Source: Pseudobdellovibrionaceae bacterium (GTDB taxonomy: Bacteria > Bdellovibrionota > Bdellovibrionia > Bdellovibrionales > Bdellovibrionaceae). Taken from it: 64,000 bases of DNA. Below the pieces are notes generated by a model. It searched no databases. It saw only the letters and a list, made by a program, of their open reading frames with translations, and was not told the DNA's origin. The DNA is taken from contig JAHBUW010000002.1 of assembly GCA_019637875.1 (NCBI GenBank), forward strand, positions 62,001-126,000. Direction: 5' to 3'. This document shows positions 1-8,489 of the stretch, one piece after another (position 1 is the stretch's first letter; every line of letters starts with the position of its first letter). Both the position numbers and the translations under genes were made by a program.

Positions 1-2
1 TG

Positions 3-425
3 TCGGGCGAAACCGTCACCTGGGAAAGACTGCTGGCGGACACTCGTTACGAATGCACGCAGCGCTTGGATTCCGCCCGATTGGAATTGCGGTGGACGGC
101 CGAGCCGCACGCCTTCGCTTCCCGCGTGGTGCCCGAGGCCCTGCGCAAACTCGTCACCTCGGCTTTACGGGAAAGCGTCTCGAACATCGTTCGCCACGCC
201 CAGGCCCGAAAGGTCCAAGTCACGTTCGAATTCCGTCGGGAATCGCTGCATCTTCAAATCGAAGATGACGGCCGCGGCCCCGAAGCCAAACCGGCGGGCG
301 AGCGGGAAGGCTTCGGTCTGAAAAGTCTGGAGCGGCGGGTCCATGCGATTGGGGGCAGTTGGTCCCTGAACGCCTTGAATCCCGGCACCCGCCTGGAAAT
401 TCGCACGCCAATGCCCGTTGAATAA
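3..425 (+). CDS. Sensor histidine kinase, C-terminal part (cut by window start)
   Basis: This is the carboxy-terminal end of a NarL-type sensor kinase; the reading frame is open from base 3, so the start lies outside the window. It contains a HATPase domain: an N-box (LRESVSNIVRHA), a G1 box (IEDDGRG) and a G2 box (GFGLKSLERRV), followed by the closing strand ending in TRLEIRTPMP. Kinases of this HisKA_3 class autophosphorylate a histidine and pass the phosphate to a LuxR-type response regulator. Such a regulator begins 17 bp downstream on the same strand, so the two form a two-component operon. The stimulus cannot be read because the sensor region is missing. Confidence 0.85.
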   Translation, partial: SGETVTWERLLADTRYECTQRLDSARLELRWTAEPHAFASRVVPEALRKLVTSALRESVSNIVRHAQARKVQVTFEFRRESLHLQIEDDGRGPEAKPAGEREGFGLKSLERRVHAIGGSWSLNALNPGTRLEIRTPMPVE

Positions 426-442
426 TCGGGTCGTTTCGTTCT

Positions 443-1123
443 ATGCTGATCGCAATGAACGCCCTGTGCCTGATTGTCGAAGACCAAATCGAATCGCGTA
501 AACTTCTCGTGGATCTGGTTCGCCGGACCTTCCCCGCTCTGACCATCGAGACCGTCGGTTCAGCCCGGGATGCGTTGAGTTGGATCGCGAGTCGTGCGGC
601 ACAGCCCCAAGGCCCTTCTTTGAAACTCGCGCTCGTCGATTTGGGCCTTCCGGACGGATCGGGAGTCGATCTGATCCGTGCGCTCAGCGAGAAAGAGCCC
701 CACGCCGTCAGCATCGTCGTCACCATTTACGATGACGACAACTATCTTTTCGATGCGCTCGCCGCCGGGGCTGGCGGTTACTTGTTAAAAGGTGGCGATC
801 CGCAACTTCTCTCAGAAACCCTGCGCCGCCTCGACCAAGGCGAGCCGCCTTTGTCCCCCTCCATCGCGCGCCGTTTGGTCGCGCATTTCCGCACGCCCGT
901 GGAAACTCGCGCCACCGAACCCCACACGGGCGCGGAACTCAGCCCGCGCGAACGCGAAACTTTGACGCTTTTGGGACGCGGATTGACCGTTTCGGAATCG
1001 GCGCGGGAAATGGGACTGAGCCCGCAAACCGTCGCGGGCTACGTTAAAGTCATTTACCAAAAACTCCACGTATCGAATCGCGCCGCCGCCATTCGCGTGG
1101 GTATCCGACGCGGACTCGTTTAA
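443..1123 (+). CDS. NarL/FixJ-family response regulator
   Basis: A 226-residue regulator with an amino-terminal receiver domain and a carboxy-terminal LuxR-type helix-turn-helix. In the receiver, acidic residues E13-D14, phospho-acceptor D66 (LALVDLGLPDGSG), T94 and K116 are visible. The DNA-binding domain runs from about residue 165 to 222 (ELSPRERETL, then the recognition helix around SPQTVAGYVKVIYQKL). It is the likely partner of the kinase just upstream. The ATG at 443 is used; an ATG four codons later is equally possible, since neither has a clear ribosome site. Its stop overlaps the stop of the convergent gene by 4 bp. Confidence 0.9.
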   Translation: MLIAMNALCLIVEDQIESRKLLVDLVRRTFPALTIETVGSARDALSWIASRAAQPQGPSLKLALVDLGLPDGSGVDLIRALSEKEPHAVSIVVTIYDDDNYLFDALAAGAGGYLLKGGDPQLLSETLRRLDQGEPPLSPSIARRLVAHFRTPVETRATEPHTGAELSPRERETLTLLGRGLTVSESAREMGLSPQTVAGYVKVIYQKLHVSNRAAAIRVGIRRGLV

Positions 1124-1455
1124 CTTCCGAAGTGGCGGCCGTTTTCATAGTACGCGGTGCGGCCCAAGGGCAGAAAACAAACAACCACATCACCTTCCGG
1201 ATGAATCGCCCGCAGGTGGCGGGTGATGAGTTCCGCCGCTTGATCTTGCATCGCCGGCCCACGATCAAACCAAAGCACTTCGCAGAAGGGATCCCCCGCG
1301 GTAGGTTTCCCCGCGGAGAATAACTTCGAAGAGATCAACTCCAAAGTGTAGTGATCCGCAGGCGTTTGCGTCAGTGACGCGAGCTCGGGGATCATCTTTT
1401 CGCTTAGGTGCTGCACTTTTTCTTCGGTCAAAAATCGAACGCGTAAATGAGGCAT
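1120..1455 (-). CDS. DUF1904 family protein
   Basis: A 111-residue protein beginning MPHLRVRFLTEE, which matches the DUF1904 family as I know it: small cytosolic proteins with a tautomerase-like fold and no settled function. The ATG at 1455 is preferred because the protein then begins at the conserved MPHLR stretch and has the usual family length; the open frame extends further upstream but that part looks non-coding. It faces the response regulator, sharing a 4-bp stop overlap. Confidence 0.65.
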   Translation of the reverse strand: MPHLRVRFLTEEKVQHLSEKMIPELASLTQTPADHYTLELISSKLFSAGKPTAGDPFCEVLWFDRGPAMQDQAAELITRHLRAIHPEGDVVVCFLPLGRTAYYENGRHFGS

Positions 1456-1535
1456 CGAAACAAGATTCACGATCCGCAATCCCGAGTCAAGGCGACGCAG
1501 TTGACACCCTCCCGAGAGCGATTTAACCCGGTAGG

Positions 1536-2066
1536 GTGATTTTTCTGCTGCGAGTCCTTTTTCTTTTAAGCCTGTCGACTCCCTCATTCGCGCAGGCGAC
1601 GGACGGTTGTTCGGTTATACCGGGCTGCAAAAAACTTTACGAGGCGAAGCATGAACCTTTCGTCGCTTCGATCACGGTCCTGACCGACTACTCCGGGCAG
1701 GTTCGCCACCTGCTCAACGTCAACTACTTCGAGAACGAATCCTCCACGCTGCGTTTTTGCGCTGGCTCGAACGTCCGTGATCTTGATCTCATCATCGTCA
1801 CCGGTCCGCCGGAAAAGCCCACGACTTTCCGCAGGGCGATGCTGCTCAGTTGCCCGCGCGATTTCGGCGCCCATCCGGTTCTGCGCAACAGCGCACGCTG
1901 GACGGTCGAGATGGAAGAGCATCCCGAACTCTGGGATCTGCTGTTCCCGCTGGATGTGGAGGGCGTACGACGCTTGAAACTTCAGGTCGCGGTTGTCAAT
2001 TCGCGCGGTCAGTGGGACAGTCGATACGGCCTCAACTACCCTTTGGAGTTCGTGGAGCGTCCGTGA
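1536..2066 (+). CDS. Secreted protein of unknown function
   Basis: A 176-residue protein from a GTG start, with a classic Sec signal peptide (MIFLLRVLFLLSLSTPSFAQA, cleavage probably after SFA) and therefore exported. The mature part has cysteines near its start (GCSVIPGCKK) and two more in the middle (FCAGS, SCPRD), so two disulfides are possible. The rest is mixed strand and charged turn without a recognisable motif. The stop overlaps the GTG of the thioredoxin gene downstream, so the two are translationally coupled; a link between a secreted cysteine protein and thioredoxin is tempting but only inference, because TrxC is cytosolic. Confidence 0.7.
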   Translation: MIFLLRVLFLLSLSTPSFAQATDGCSVIPGCKKLYEAKHEPFVASITVLTDYSGQVRHLLNVNYFENESSTLRFCAGSNVRDLDLIIVTGPPEKPTTFRRAMLLSCPRDFGAHPVLRNSARWTVEMEEHPELWDLLFPLDVEGVRRLKLQVAVVNSRGQWDSRYGLNYPLEFVERP

Positions 2067-2488
2067 AAACTTATGTCATTTGCGACCAGTGTGGACAGAC
2101 GAATAAAGTTGAAACCGAGCCGATGAAGACACCGGTGTGTGGCGCTTGCCAGACGGCGCTTCCCGTACACGGGGCACTCGTGACGGCGACGGATCGAAGT
2201 CTCGCGAAGCTCATCGCGAAATCGCCTTTACCGGTGGTGGTGGATGTCTGGGCGCCTTGGTGCGGACCCTGCCGCGCCTTCGCGCCGACGTTTGAAGAAG
2301 CCAGCCGCGAATTCGCGGGCCGCTACGTTTTCGTAAAAATCAACTCCCAGGACAATCCGCAATGGCCGTCCCAGCTGGGCGTCCGCGGAATCCCGACGTT
2401 GATCGTTTTCCGCGATGGCCAAGAGGTCACGCGCGTGGCGGGCGCGATGCCCGCCAACGACTTCACGAATTGGCTGAAGGGCGTTTAG
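2063..2488 (+). CDS. trxC: Thioredoxin 2 (zinc-binding TrxC type)
   Basis: A 141-residue thioredoxin with an amino-terminal zinc ribbon (C7/C10 in CDQC and C26/C29 in CGAC) and the redox-active site W66-C67-G-P-C70. The cis-proline segment is GIPTLIVF. This arrangement is that of E. coli thioredoxin 2, which reduces cytosolic disulfides and is typically induced by oxidative stress. The start is a GTG at 2063 overlapping the upstream stop; it puts the zinc ribbon right at the amino terminus, as in the family. The gene ends in a 4-bp overlap with the convergent gene. Confidence 0.92.
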   Translation: MKTYVICDQCGQTNKVETEPMKTPVCGACQTALPVHGALVTATDRSLAKLIAKSPLPVVVDVWAPWCGPCRAFAPTFEEASREFAGRYVFVKINSQDNPQWPSQLGVRGIPTLIVFRDGQEVTRVAGAMPANDFTNWLKGV

Positions 2489-2853
2489 AAACCGTCGATC
2501 GCTTGACGGACTTGCTCATCAAACTCGCTGCGGACCGCGCCGTAGTTGTAAACCAAGACTTCGACTTTTTCGAATTTCGTCGACGAGAGCTCGGTCGTAC
2601 TGCCGGATTTTCCGCAAGTGCGCCCCAGAAGTTTCGAGCTGTATCCGCGGTACTCGCCGATTTCCTTGTAGGACTCGGGGCTGTAGTAAACGGTGTAGCC
2701 ATCGTCCTCGAAACGGGGCGCGCGGCACTTCGCCTCGGCCGACAACTTCACGTATTCCAGTTTGGTTTCGATTTTCGTTTCGCCTTTTTCGATGACGGCA
2801 GACAACGCGTTCAACGCGAACAACGAGACGATTGCGGTGACGAGCAGTTTCAT
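2485..2853 (-). CDS. Small secreted protein of unknown function
   Basis: A 122-residue protein with a signal peptide (MKLLVTAIVSLFALNALSAV). The mature part is rich in Tyr, Glu and Lys and has two cysteines (KCRAPRF and RTCGKSG) that could pair. The start at 2853 is chosen because it begins the signal peptide and is preceded by GGAGG on the minus strand. No family recognised; a periplasmic protein is likely. Confidence 0.65.
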   Translation of the reverse strand: MKLLVTAIVSLFALNALSAVIEKGETKIETKLEYVKLSAEAKCRAPRFEDDGYTVYYSPESYKEIGEYRGYSSKLLGRTCGKSGSTTELSSTKFEKVEVLVYNYGAVRSEFDEQVRQAIDGF

Positions 2854-2969
2854 GGTCCCTCCCAGGTTTTGGAGCCTTTCTAAAAGGCGTCCGGCAAGGA
2901 AGTAAACCGGGGAATTGTCAGGATTCACCGACCCTATACTTAGGCGACCGCGTCGAAAATACCGCAAAT

Positions 2970-3275
2970 TCACGATTTCGTAGAGCGAAGGACCTTCAGG
3001 CTGTCTTTGGCGGGGACGTATTCGAATCCCCACGACTTACAGCAGGCTTCGACGTCGCCGGGTTCGTTACGGAATTCACATTCACCGTGCGTGGTTTTGA
3101 CTTTGCCGAGCGCGGTCCAGCCCTCCCAGCCTTTCGGCAAAACCGAGGGGGTACGCGGTTCTCCGGGCCAGTACATCAAACACCGTTTCGTTTGCGCATG
3201 GATCGCGATGGCCGGCGGCGTACGCGCGGCAAAGACGAAAGGCTGGAAAAGAAGAACCGAAAGAAGAAGCTTCAT
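2970..3275 (-). CDS. Small cysteine-containing secreted protein
   Basis: A 101-residue protein with a signal peptide (MKLLLSVLLFQPFVFAA) and four cysteines in the mature part (RCLMY, ECEFR, ACCKSWG), suggesting disulfide-stabilised structure outside the cytosol. It follows the gene at 3360 divergently, leaving about 85 bp for both promoters. No family recognised. Confidence 0.6.
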   Translation of the reverse strand: MKLLLSVLLFQPFVFAARTPPAIAIHAQTKRCLMYWPGEPRTPSVLPKGWEGWTALGKVKTTHGECEFRNEPGDVEACCKSWGFEYVPAKDSLKVLRSTKS

Positions 3276-3359
3276 CAGGACCTCCGCTCAGAAGGCTAAC
3301 CGAATTCGTGGCGATCCGCACGACTTGGTTTCTTCACCGTTCGCTGGCAAACTGAGAGC

Positions 3360-4340
3360 ATGAGAAGCGTCGACCGTTCATCCTATGGACCGCCCGAAGC
3401 CCTGCGCGTTTCGGACCTGCCCGTACCGAGTCCCGGCCCCGGGGAAATTTTGGTCCGCGTTCACGTCGCCACCGTCAATCGCACCGACTGCGGAGGTCTG
3501 CGCGGCGAGCCCTACATCTTTCGCTTTTTCGCGGGATTCCCGAAACCGCGGCACCGCGCGACGGGCACGGACTTCGCGGGAGTCATCGAAAAAATCGGTG
3601 CCGACGTGGGGAACTACGCGGTTGGCGATCGCGTGTGGGGCTTCAACGATCACGGCGCGGGCACGCACGCGGAATACGCGGTGATCCCGGTGCGCTCCTC
3701 GAACGGCGCGGTTGCGAAAATTCCCGAGGGCCTCAGCTTCGAAGACGCCGTGGGCAGTATCGAAGGCGCGCATTACGCCATCAACTTCATCAACAAGGTG
3801 AAGCTGCGCCCGGGCGATAAGGTTCTGGTCAATGGCGGCACCGGCGCGATCGGCTCGGCCGCCATCCAAATTCTGAAAGCGCGCGACATTCAAGTCACCG
3901 CCGTCTGCGCCGGCCCGCACGTCGAGCGCGTCGCGAAACTCGGACCGGACCGCGTGATCGATTACACGAAGCTCGACTACACCCAAGAAGCGCTCCAGTA
4001 CGATTTCGTATTCGATGCGGTCGGCAAGAACACATTCGGGACAAGCCGCCGCGTTTTGACTCCGCAAGGGATTTACATTTCGTCCGAGCTGGGACCCGGC
4101 GCCGAAAACATCTATCTAGCGCTGATCACCCCATGGCGCGCGGGTCAGAAAGTCGTCTTCCCGATCCCCACGAATATCGCGGGCAGCCTGCAGATCATGA
4201 CCGAACTGCTCGTCGCGGGAAAATTTCGTCCCCTGATTGATCGCGAATATCCCATCGAAAGAATCAGCGAAGCCTTCCGCTATGTCGAAAGCGGACAAAA
4301 AATTGGTAACGTCATTTTACGGATGAGCCCCTCTTCATGA
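3360..4340 (+). CDS. Zinc-independent MDR oxidoreductase (quinone reductase-like)
   Basis: A 326-residue medium-chain dehydrogenase/reductase. The amino-terminal GroES-like domain (PGPGEILVRVHVATVNRTDC) is followed by the Rossmann fold with the nucleotide motif VNGGTGAIGSAAIQILKA. The pattern resembles NADPH:quinone oxidoreductases and related NAD(P)-dependent alcohol dehydrogenases; the structural-zinc cysteine cluster is absent. Substrate unknown. The last bases overlap the start of the next gene (ATGA), suggesting cotranscription with the secreted protein at 4337. Confidence 0.85.
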   Translation: MRSVDRSSYGPPEALRVSDLPVPSPGPGEILVRVHVATVNRTDCGGLRGEPYIFRFFAGFPKPRHRATGTDFAGVIEKIGADVGNYAVGDRVWGFNDHGAGTHAEYAVIPVRSSNGAVAKIPEGLSFEDAVGSIEGAHYAINFINKVKLRPGDKVLVNGGTGAIGSAAIQILKARDIQVTAVCAGPHVERVAKLGPDRVIDYTKLDYTQEALQYDFVFDAVGKNTFGTSRRVLTPQGIYISSELGPGAENIYLALITPWRAGQKVVFPIPTNIAGSLQIMTELLVAGKFRPLIDREYPIERISEAFRYVESGQKIGNVILRMSPSS

Positions 4341-5773
4341 GCAAACACGTTTTCTTTTTCATTCTCGTATTCAGTTTCCTGGCGTCGCCCGCGCGCGCCG
4401 ACATTCTTTTCCTGACCTTCAATCTGGCGCCGGGCGAAATCCGCGCGGTCCAACAGGCCGCGGATAAACGCAAAGAAAAACTCCACGTCCTGCCCGAGCT
4501 TTCGACTCCGCAGAAAAACCGCCTGAACGAAATCGCGAAACTCAAAACCGGTTACCTGAAGCAAACCGAAAAAACGGAAGACGACGCCAAGATCGAAGAG
4601 CTCGCCAAAAAATTGGTCGAGTTGATGGAAGAGGAAGAGGCGATCTTGAACCTCGTCACGGTGACGCCCGAGTCGCTGACCGCCTTCCTGAAGAAGTTGA
4701 ACGCCAGCGGCGCGACCTTGTCGACCGTGATTCTTTCCGGTCACGACGGCAACGGAAAATTCTGGGGCGGCATCAGCGAAGCGCTCACCTCGGAGCAGAT
4801 CAAAAAATCCTTCGCCGAATTCCCGCAACTGGCCGAGTCCGTCCGGTCCGTGATGCTTTTGGGATGTTACACGACGAATATCGGCTCTTTGGATACGTAC
4901 TGGAAAGGCCTTTTCCCGAACGTGCGCGCGTACGCGGGTTACGAGCAAAAAGGACCGCTCGCGCACGTGGCGATCGGCCACGACTACATCAAAGCGTTTT
5001 TGGATCGCGAAAGCCAATTCGCGAAAGCGCGCACGAAGGCGGAGATGCTCGCGCTGTTCAAAAAATTGCCACAGATCAAACATCTTTTCGCGTCCATCGC
5101 GACCAGCCAATTTCACGTCAGCCACCAAGGCTCGAAGACGATCGAAGAGCTTTACGCCAGCTGCCGCGATCTTGGCGGCGAATCGCCCTTCCGGCAAAAA
5201 TTCAACTGCGCCTACCAGGGCGAAAACGAGTGCGCCGAAGTTCCGAAGGACACCAAAGCCGGCCCCTTACGGAAATTCTACGAAGAGCTCCAAGCGAACG
5301 CTCACTGCCGCGAGATGTTGACCGTGGACGCGGATCACTCCCTGCCCAAGGCCGAGGTCGTTCTGTCGCTGATTTTCTTCGACAACATCCGCTCGAACTT
5401 CCTACGCAACTACCGCGCCGAACTCGAGCAATTGGATCGTTGGCTGACCGCCGCCGGGCAAGCCCCGCTGACCCTCGCGACGAAAGCGCGCACCCGTGCC
5501 GAGCTGCTGGCGGACATCCGTCGCGCGCGCGGTGCCCTGCAAACCGAGTTTCCCGCGCAAGAAGGCTTGCGTGAAGTTTTCCTGGCCCGCGTGAAGGCCG
5601 GACAACGCCTGGAAGAGATCGACAAGATCTTGCTGACCCTCGTCCCCGCCTGCGTTCCCTCGGAATGGGTGGATCCCGCGATTCCCACGCGCTCCATCTG
5701 CCTGAACGTGGACGCCAACGTCGAAAAAAGTGCCGAGAAAGCTTGGGAGAAAGCGAAAGGGGTCACGCCATGA
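4337..5773 (+). CDS. Secreted caspase/CHAT-fold-like protein
   Basis: A 478-residue exported protein (signal peptide MSKHVFFFILVFSFLASPARA). After a charged, probably coiled-coil stretch (about 40-105) comes a segment with the hallmark of clan CD cysteine peptidases: a hydrophobic strand ending in S-G-H136-D-G, and 41 residues later a second strand ending in L-L-G-C177-Y-T. Caspases, gingipains, separases and CHAT proteases use such a His/Cys dyad. The remainder has several cysteines (e.g. ASCRDLGG, NCAYQGENEC). This is a fold-level reading from the motif spacing, not a homology hit. It overlaps both neighbours by 4 bp, so it sits in a three-gene operon with a small lipoprotein. Confidence 0.6.
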   Translation: MSKHVFFFILVFSFLASPARADILFLTFNLAPGEIRAVQQAADKRKEKLHVLPELSTPQKNRLNEIAKLKTGYLKQTEKTEDDAKIEELAKKLVELMEEEEAILNLVTVTPESLTAFLKKLNASGATLSTVILSGHDGNGKFWGGISEALTSEQIKKSFAEFPQLAESVRSVMLLGCYTTNIGSLDTYWKGLFPNVRAYAGYEQKGPLAHVAIGHDYIKAFLDRESQFAKARTKAEMLALFKKLPQIKHLFASIATSQFHVSHQGSKTIEELYASCRDLGGESPFRQKFNCAYQGENECAEVPKDTKAGPLRKFYEELQANAHCREMLTVDADHSLPKAEVVLSLIFFDNIRSNFLRNYRAELEQLDRWLTAAGQAPLTLATKARTRAELLADIRRARGALQTEFPAQEGLREVFLARVKAGQRLEEIDKILLTLVPACVPSEWVDPAIPTRSICLNVDANVEKSAEKAWEKAKGVTP

Positions 5774-6153
5774 GGATCCTTGCGTTAATGGCAGTTTCAT
5801 TCGTGTTGACCGCCTGCCAGAGTCCTTCACCGGTGGCCTCGTCCACGCGAAGCCCCGCCGCGGCGCCGGGCGCGGCGTCTTGGCAAGAGCTCGTGGTCGA
5901 CGACCCCGCGACCTTCCTGAACGTTCGCGAAACGCAAACCCGCATCTCCTTACTGAACTGGAAGATCCAGACGCTGAAGGACTGCGGCGTCAGTGAACGC
6001 CCTTGGACGGAGTCGCTGCTGGAGTTGGATTTGTTGTATATCCGGGCGAAAAGTTGGCCCGATGCCCGTTTCGAGAAAGAATACGGGCGGAAGATGTCGC
6101 CGCAGCAGATGCGCTGTTTGCAAACTCAAGCTTCCGCTGCCGCGGGCGTTTAG
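5770..6153 (+). CDS. Small lipoprotein
   Basis: A 127-residue lipoprotein: MRILALMAVSFVLTAC carries a lipobox (LTAC) and the mature chain starts with a Ser/Pro/Ala linker. The rest is helical with two cysteines (DCGVSE, RCLQTQ). The ATG at 5770 overlaps the upstream stop, which marks it as the third gene of an operon with the caspase-like protein and suggests that they act together at the envelope. No family recognised. It converges on the next gene with a 4-bp stop overlap. Confidence 0.72.
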   Translation: MRILALMAVSFVLTACQSPSPVASSTRSPAAAPGAASWQELVVDDPATFLNVRETQTRISLLNWKIQTLKDCGVSERPWTESLLELDLLYIRAKSWPDARFEKEYGRKMSPQQMRCLQTQASAAAGV

Positions 6154-7175
6154 TTCACGCCCGTATATTCGCGCAGCAATCCACCGGCGAGTAACGCCGC
6201 GGACTCGTCCGAGCCCGAGTTCGCGTAGACCACGAGGCCGTACTGGCGACCGCCGACGTTGAAAACCAGGATGTGATTGCGGATGGCGACGTTGTAAGTC
6301 GCACCCGTCGCGGGATTTTCCGTCGGTCCGTCGTAGGTCCCCGTCTTCCCGCCCACGTAGATGTTCGACGGAATGTACTTCCGACCGCGCGACGAGCCCG
6401 TGCGGCAGGTGTGCATGAGCTTCCACAGGGTTTCGGCCCCAGGGAATTTGTTCGTATAGATGTCGTACAGGGTTTCAACGGTCTCGTCGGGGACGAGCTC
6501 GTTACCGTGGATTTTCCCCCAGTAGCCTTGATAACCGCGCGTCAGCGGATAGCCCATGCGCTGGGTGAAATTGTGAATACGCTCACGGCCTTTGTCGGCC
6601 GAGCCACCGCCGATCTGCGATTGCAAATTCGTCCAAGCCGTATTCGAAGACACCACGAGCATATCGGCCATCAATTGCAGTTGCGAGGCGCTCAGCTGAC
6701 CGTTCTGCTGATCCAGCAGGGCCGCCGCGACGTAGATCTTCGAGCTCGAAGCGCCGAAGATCTTTTTGTCCGCCGAAAGACTGCGCGCGATCACCCGACG
6801 CGCGTCGAGATCCATGAAGGTCCACTGCACTTTGTGCGCGGGATCGGTTTGGGTCAGCCGCTTCAGGTTTTCGTATTCGGCTCTCTTGGCGGAGGTGAAC
6901 GCGGTGCCCGTCCCCTTCGCGAGCGTCAGCTTCGAACCGCTGACCGAGATGCTGCCCAGGGATTTTCCCCCCGGCAAAGTCGTGAAGTTCCCGTCCATGA
7001 CGGGATTGTTGCCGTTCGGCCCCGTCGGCTCTTCGACGATGGGTTCTTCGATTCCGGGCTGCTCGAGCGATTCGTTCGGGAGTTCTTCCATCACCGTCTG
7101 GATGTCGTGCCCGCAGGCCGCGAGAAAGAAGAACGTAACGATAAGGAGCGCCTTCATGGACGGGGTGGTTTTCAT
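6150..7175 (-). CDS. Serine hydrolase of the beta-lactamase/PBP fold, lipoprotein
   Basis: A 341-residue lipoprotein (lipobox LAAC, Cys21) followed by an acidic Pro/Glu linker and a serine beta-lactamase/penicillin-binding-fold domain. The three active-site signatures are visible: S143-S-S-K146, S176-S-N178 and K277-T-G279. This set is shared by class A beta-lactamases and low-molecular-weight peptidoglycan peptidases. It probably acts on peptidoglycan or beta-lactams in the periplasm; I cannot separate the two. The start at 7175 is preferred since GAAGA lies 7 bases upstream; ATGs at 7181 and 7157 are alternatives. Confidence 0.82.
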   Translation of the reverse strand: MKTTPSMKALLIVTFFFLAACGHDIQTVMEELPNESLEQPGIEEPIVEEPTGPNGNNPVMDGNFTTLPGGKSLGSISVSGSKLTLAKGTGTAFTSAKRAEYENLKRLTQTDPAHKVQWTFMDLDARRVIARSLSADKKIFGASSSKIYVAAALLDQQNGQLSASQLQLMADMLVVSSNTAWTNLQSQIGGGSADKGRERIHNFTQRMGYPLTRGYQGYWGKIHGNELVPDETVETLYDIYTNKFPGAETLWKLMHTCRTGSSRGRKYIPSNIYVGGKTGTYDGPTENPATGATYNVAIRNHILVFNVGGRQYGLVVYANSGSDESAALLAGGLLREYTGVN

Positions 7176-7430
7176 GTCCATGTCTTCGGAGGTCGCCCGC
7201 AAAGCCTTGAGCTGTGCGGATCTGCCGAAGACGGAATTCTCAATGACTTCTTAAGTCCTGACTTCGATTTCGACACAAAATCGAAGATTCAATCTCTTTG
7301 TGATGTCTCACAGGTTCTTAAGAAAACGCCGCTTCGCGTGGTGCCAGAAGTTTCCAGAATCGCCGGGCAAGGTCCTTGCACAATGTTCCCCGAACCCAAA
7401 ACCAGAACCACTTTGATCCCAGGGGGAACC
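7176..7430. promoter_or_regulatory. Divergent intergenic region with inverted repeat
   Basis: This 255-bp gap separates two divergent genes and should hold both promoters. It contains a perfect 9-bp inverted repeat (CTTCGATTT at 7262-7270, AAATCGAAG at 7278-7286, 7-base spacer) and two copies of TTCTTAAG about 70 bp apart. These could be operator sites or a leader hairpin. A strong ribosome site (AGGGGG) precedes the ATG at 7431. Confidence 0.4.
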
Positions 7431-8459
7431 ATGTTTGTTCGTTTACTAAGCACTTTCATCTTCTTGAGCGCATCCACCGCGATGGCTGCAAATCAATTGA
7501 ACATTGCCATTGGCACCAGCGTCCCGATGACCGCGGACCTTTTGAGCCTGAAAAGCGGCCCCAGCCGCGCGGGAGGCGGTGAGCGCTTCATCATGAAGTT
7601 CGCCGGCACGAAGACCATCACCGGCATCAAGCTATCGGCGTTCTCGACCGCACGTAACGGGAAAGCCTTGATCCACAACGCCGTGGGCGTGAAGGGGACC
7701 ACCAAAGTCGCTTTGGACGGCCTCTATAAATTCGGCGCGCCTTCGACCGGCAACCCGACCAACCACAACGGCAAAAACATGCTGACGGATTCAAGCTCGG
7801 TCGAGATCGCACCCAACGCGGAATTCTCGCAGCTTGAATTCACAATCGAAGGCTACACGAACGACGACGCTTCGGTGCTTCTGCAAGTCACTTCGACCGA
7901 CGAGCTGAGCCTGGGCGATTTCCTCGTGACCCGCACCGGCCCCAAAAACGCCGAGTCCGTCGGCGGCCTGATCGATGAGTCGCGCTACGCGAAGTTCACC
8001 GCGGCGGAACTCCGCTCGATGATGGCTTCGGCGAAAACGGCGGTCGCCGCTTCGCTCGCTGGCAAAAAATTCCTGTGCACCGGTTACTCGAAACTGAACC
8101 CGGTCCGTTTGAACTATAAAGAGCGCAGCTTCAGCATGGGCGCGAACGGCCAGCTGCAATCGGAAAGCGATCTCGAAGGCGGCGCTCAGCTGTGGACTTC
8201 GACACAAGTGGGACTGGTCCGTAAGATCGAGAACGTCAATGGCTGCGGGAACTTCACCTCGTACCAAATCATCCGCAGCGTCGGTTCGGGCAGCACCATC
8301 TCGGAAATCGTCACCGATCACGAAGCTTACGTGAAACTTTGCGTGGGCGCGGGTTACGACGAAAATGCGGTTCGCACCGTTGAGGCCAACTCCACTTATC
8401 CGTCGGCGGTCAATTCGAAGTACAGCGTTGGTGCTTACGAATTTTGCCAGGCTCAATAA
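7431..8459 (+). CDS. Secreted protein of unknown function
   Basis: A 342-residue exported protein (signal peptide MFVRLLSTFIFLSASTAMA). The first half is strand-rich with many Ser, Thr and Asn, like a beta-sandwich; the second half has four cysteines (FLCTGYS, NGCGNF, KLCVGAG, EFCQAQ) that may form disulfides. The ATG at 7431 has a good ribosome site six bases upstream. The collagen-like gene follows 30 bp downstream on the same strand, so both are probably cotranscribed and may be partners at the cell surface. No family recognised. Confidence 0.72.
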   Translation: MFVRLLSTFIFLSASTAMAANQLNIAIGTSVPMTADLLSLKSGPSRAGGGERFIMKFAGTKTITGIKLSAFSTARNGKALIHNAVGVKGTTKVALDGLYKFGAPSTGNPTNHNGKNMLTDSSSVEIAPNAEFSQLEFTIEGYTNDDASVLLQVTSTDELSLGDFLVTRTGPKNAESVGGLIDESRYAKFTAAELRSMMASAKTAVAASLAGKKFLCTGYSKLNPVRLNYKERSFSMGANGQLQSESDLEGGAQLWTSTQVGLVRKIENVNGCGNFTSYQIIRSVGSGSTISEIVTDHEAYVKLCVGAGYDENAVRTVEANSTYPSAVNSKYSVGAYEFCQAQ

Positions 8460-8489
8460 CGGACTGACGTCTACGGAATGGGGAATCAC

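Noticed and set aside
6273-7430. Long plus-strand open frame preceding the gene at 7431
   Set aside because: It is antisense to the PBP-fold lipoprotein with its active-site motifs; the real gene begins at the signal peptide with a ribosome site at 7431.
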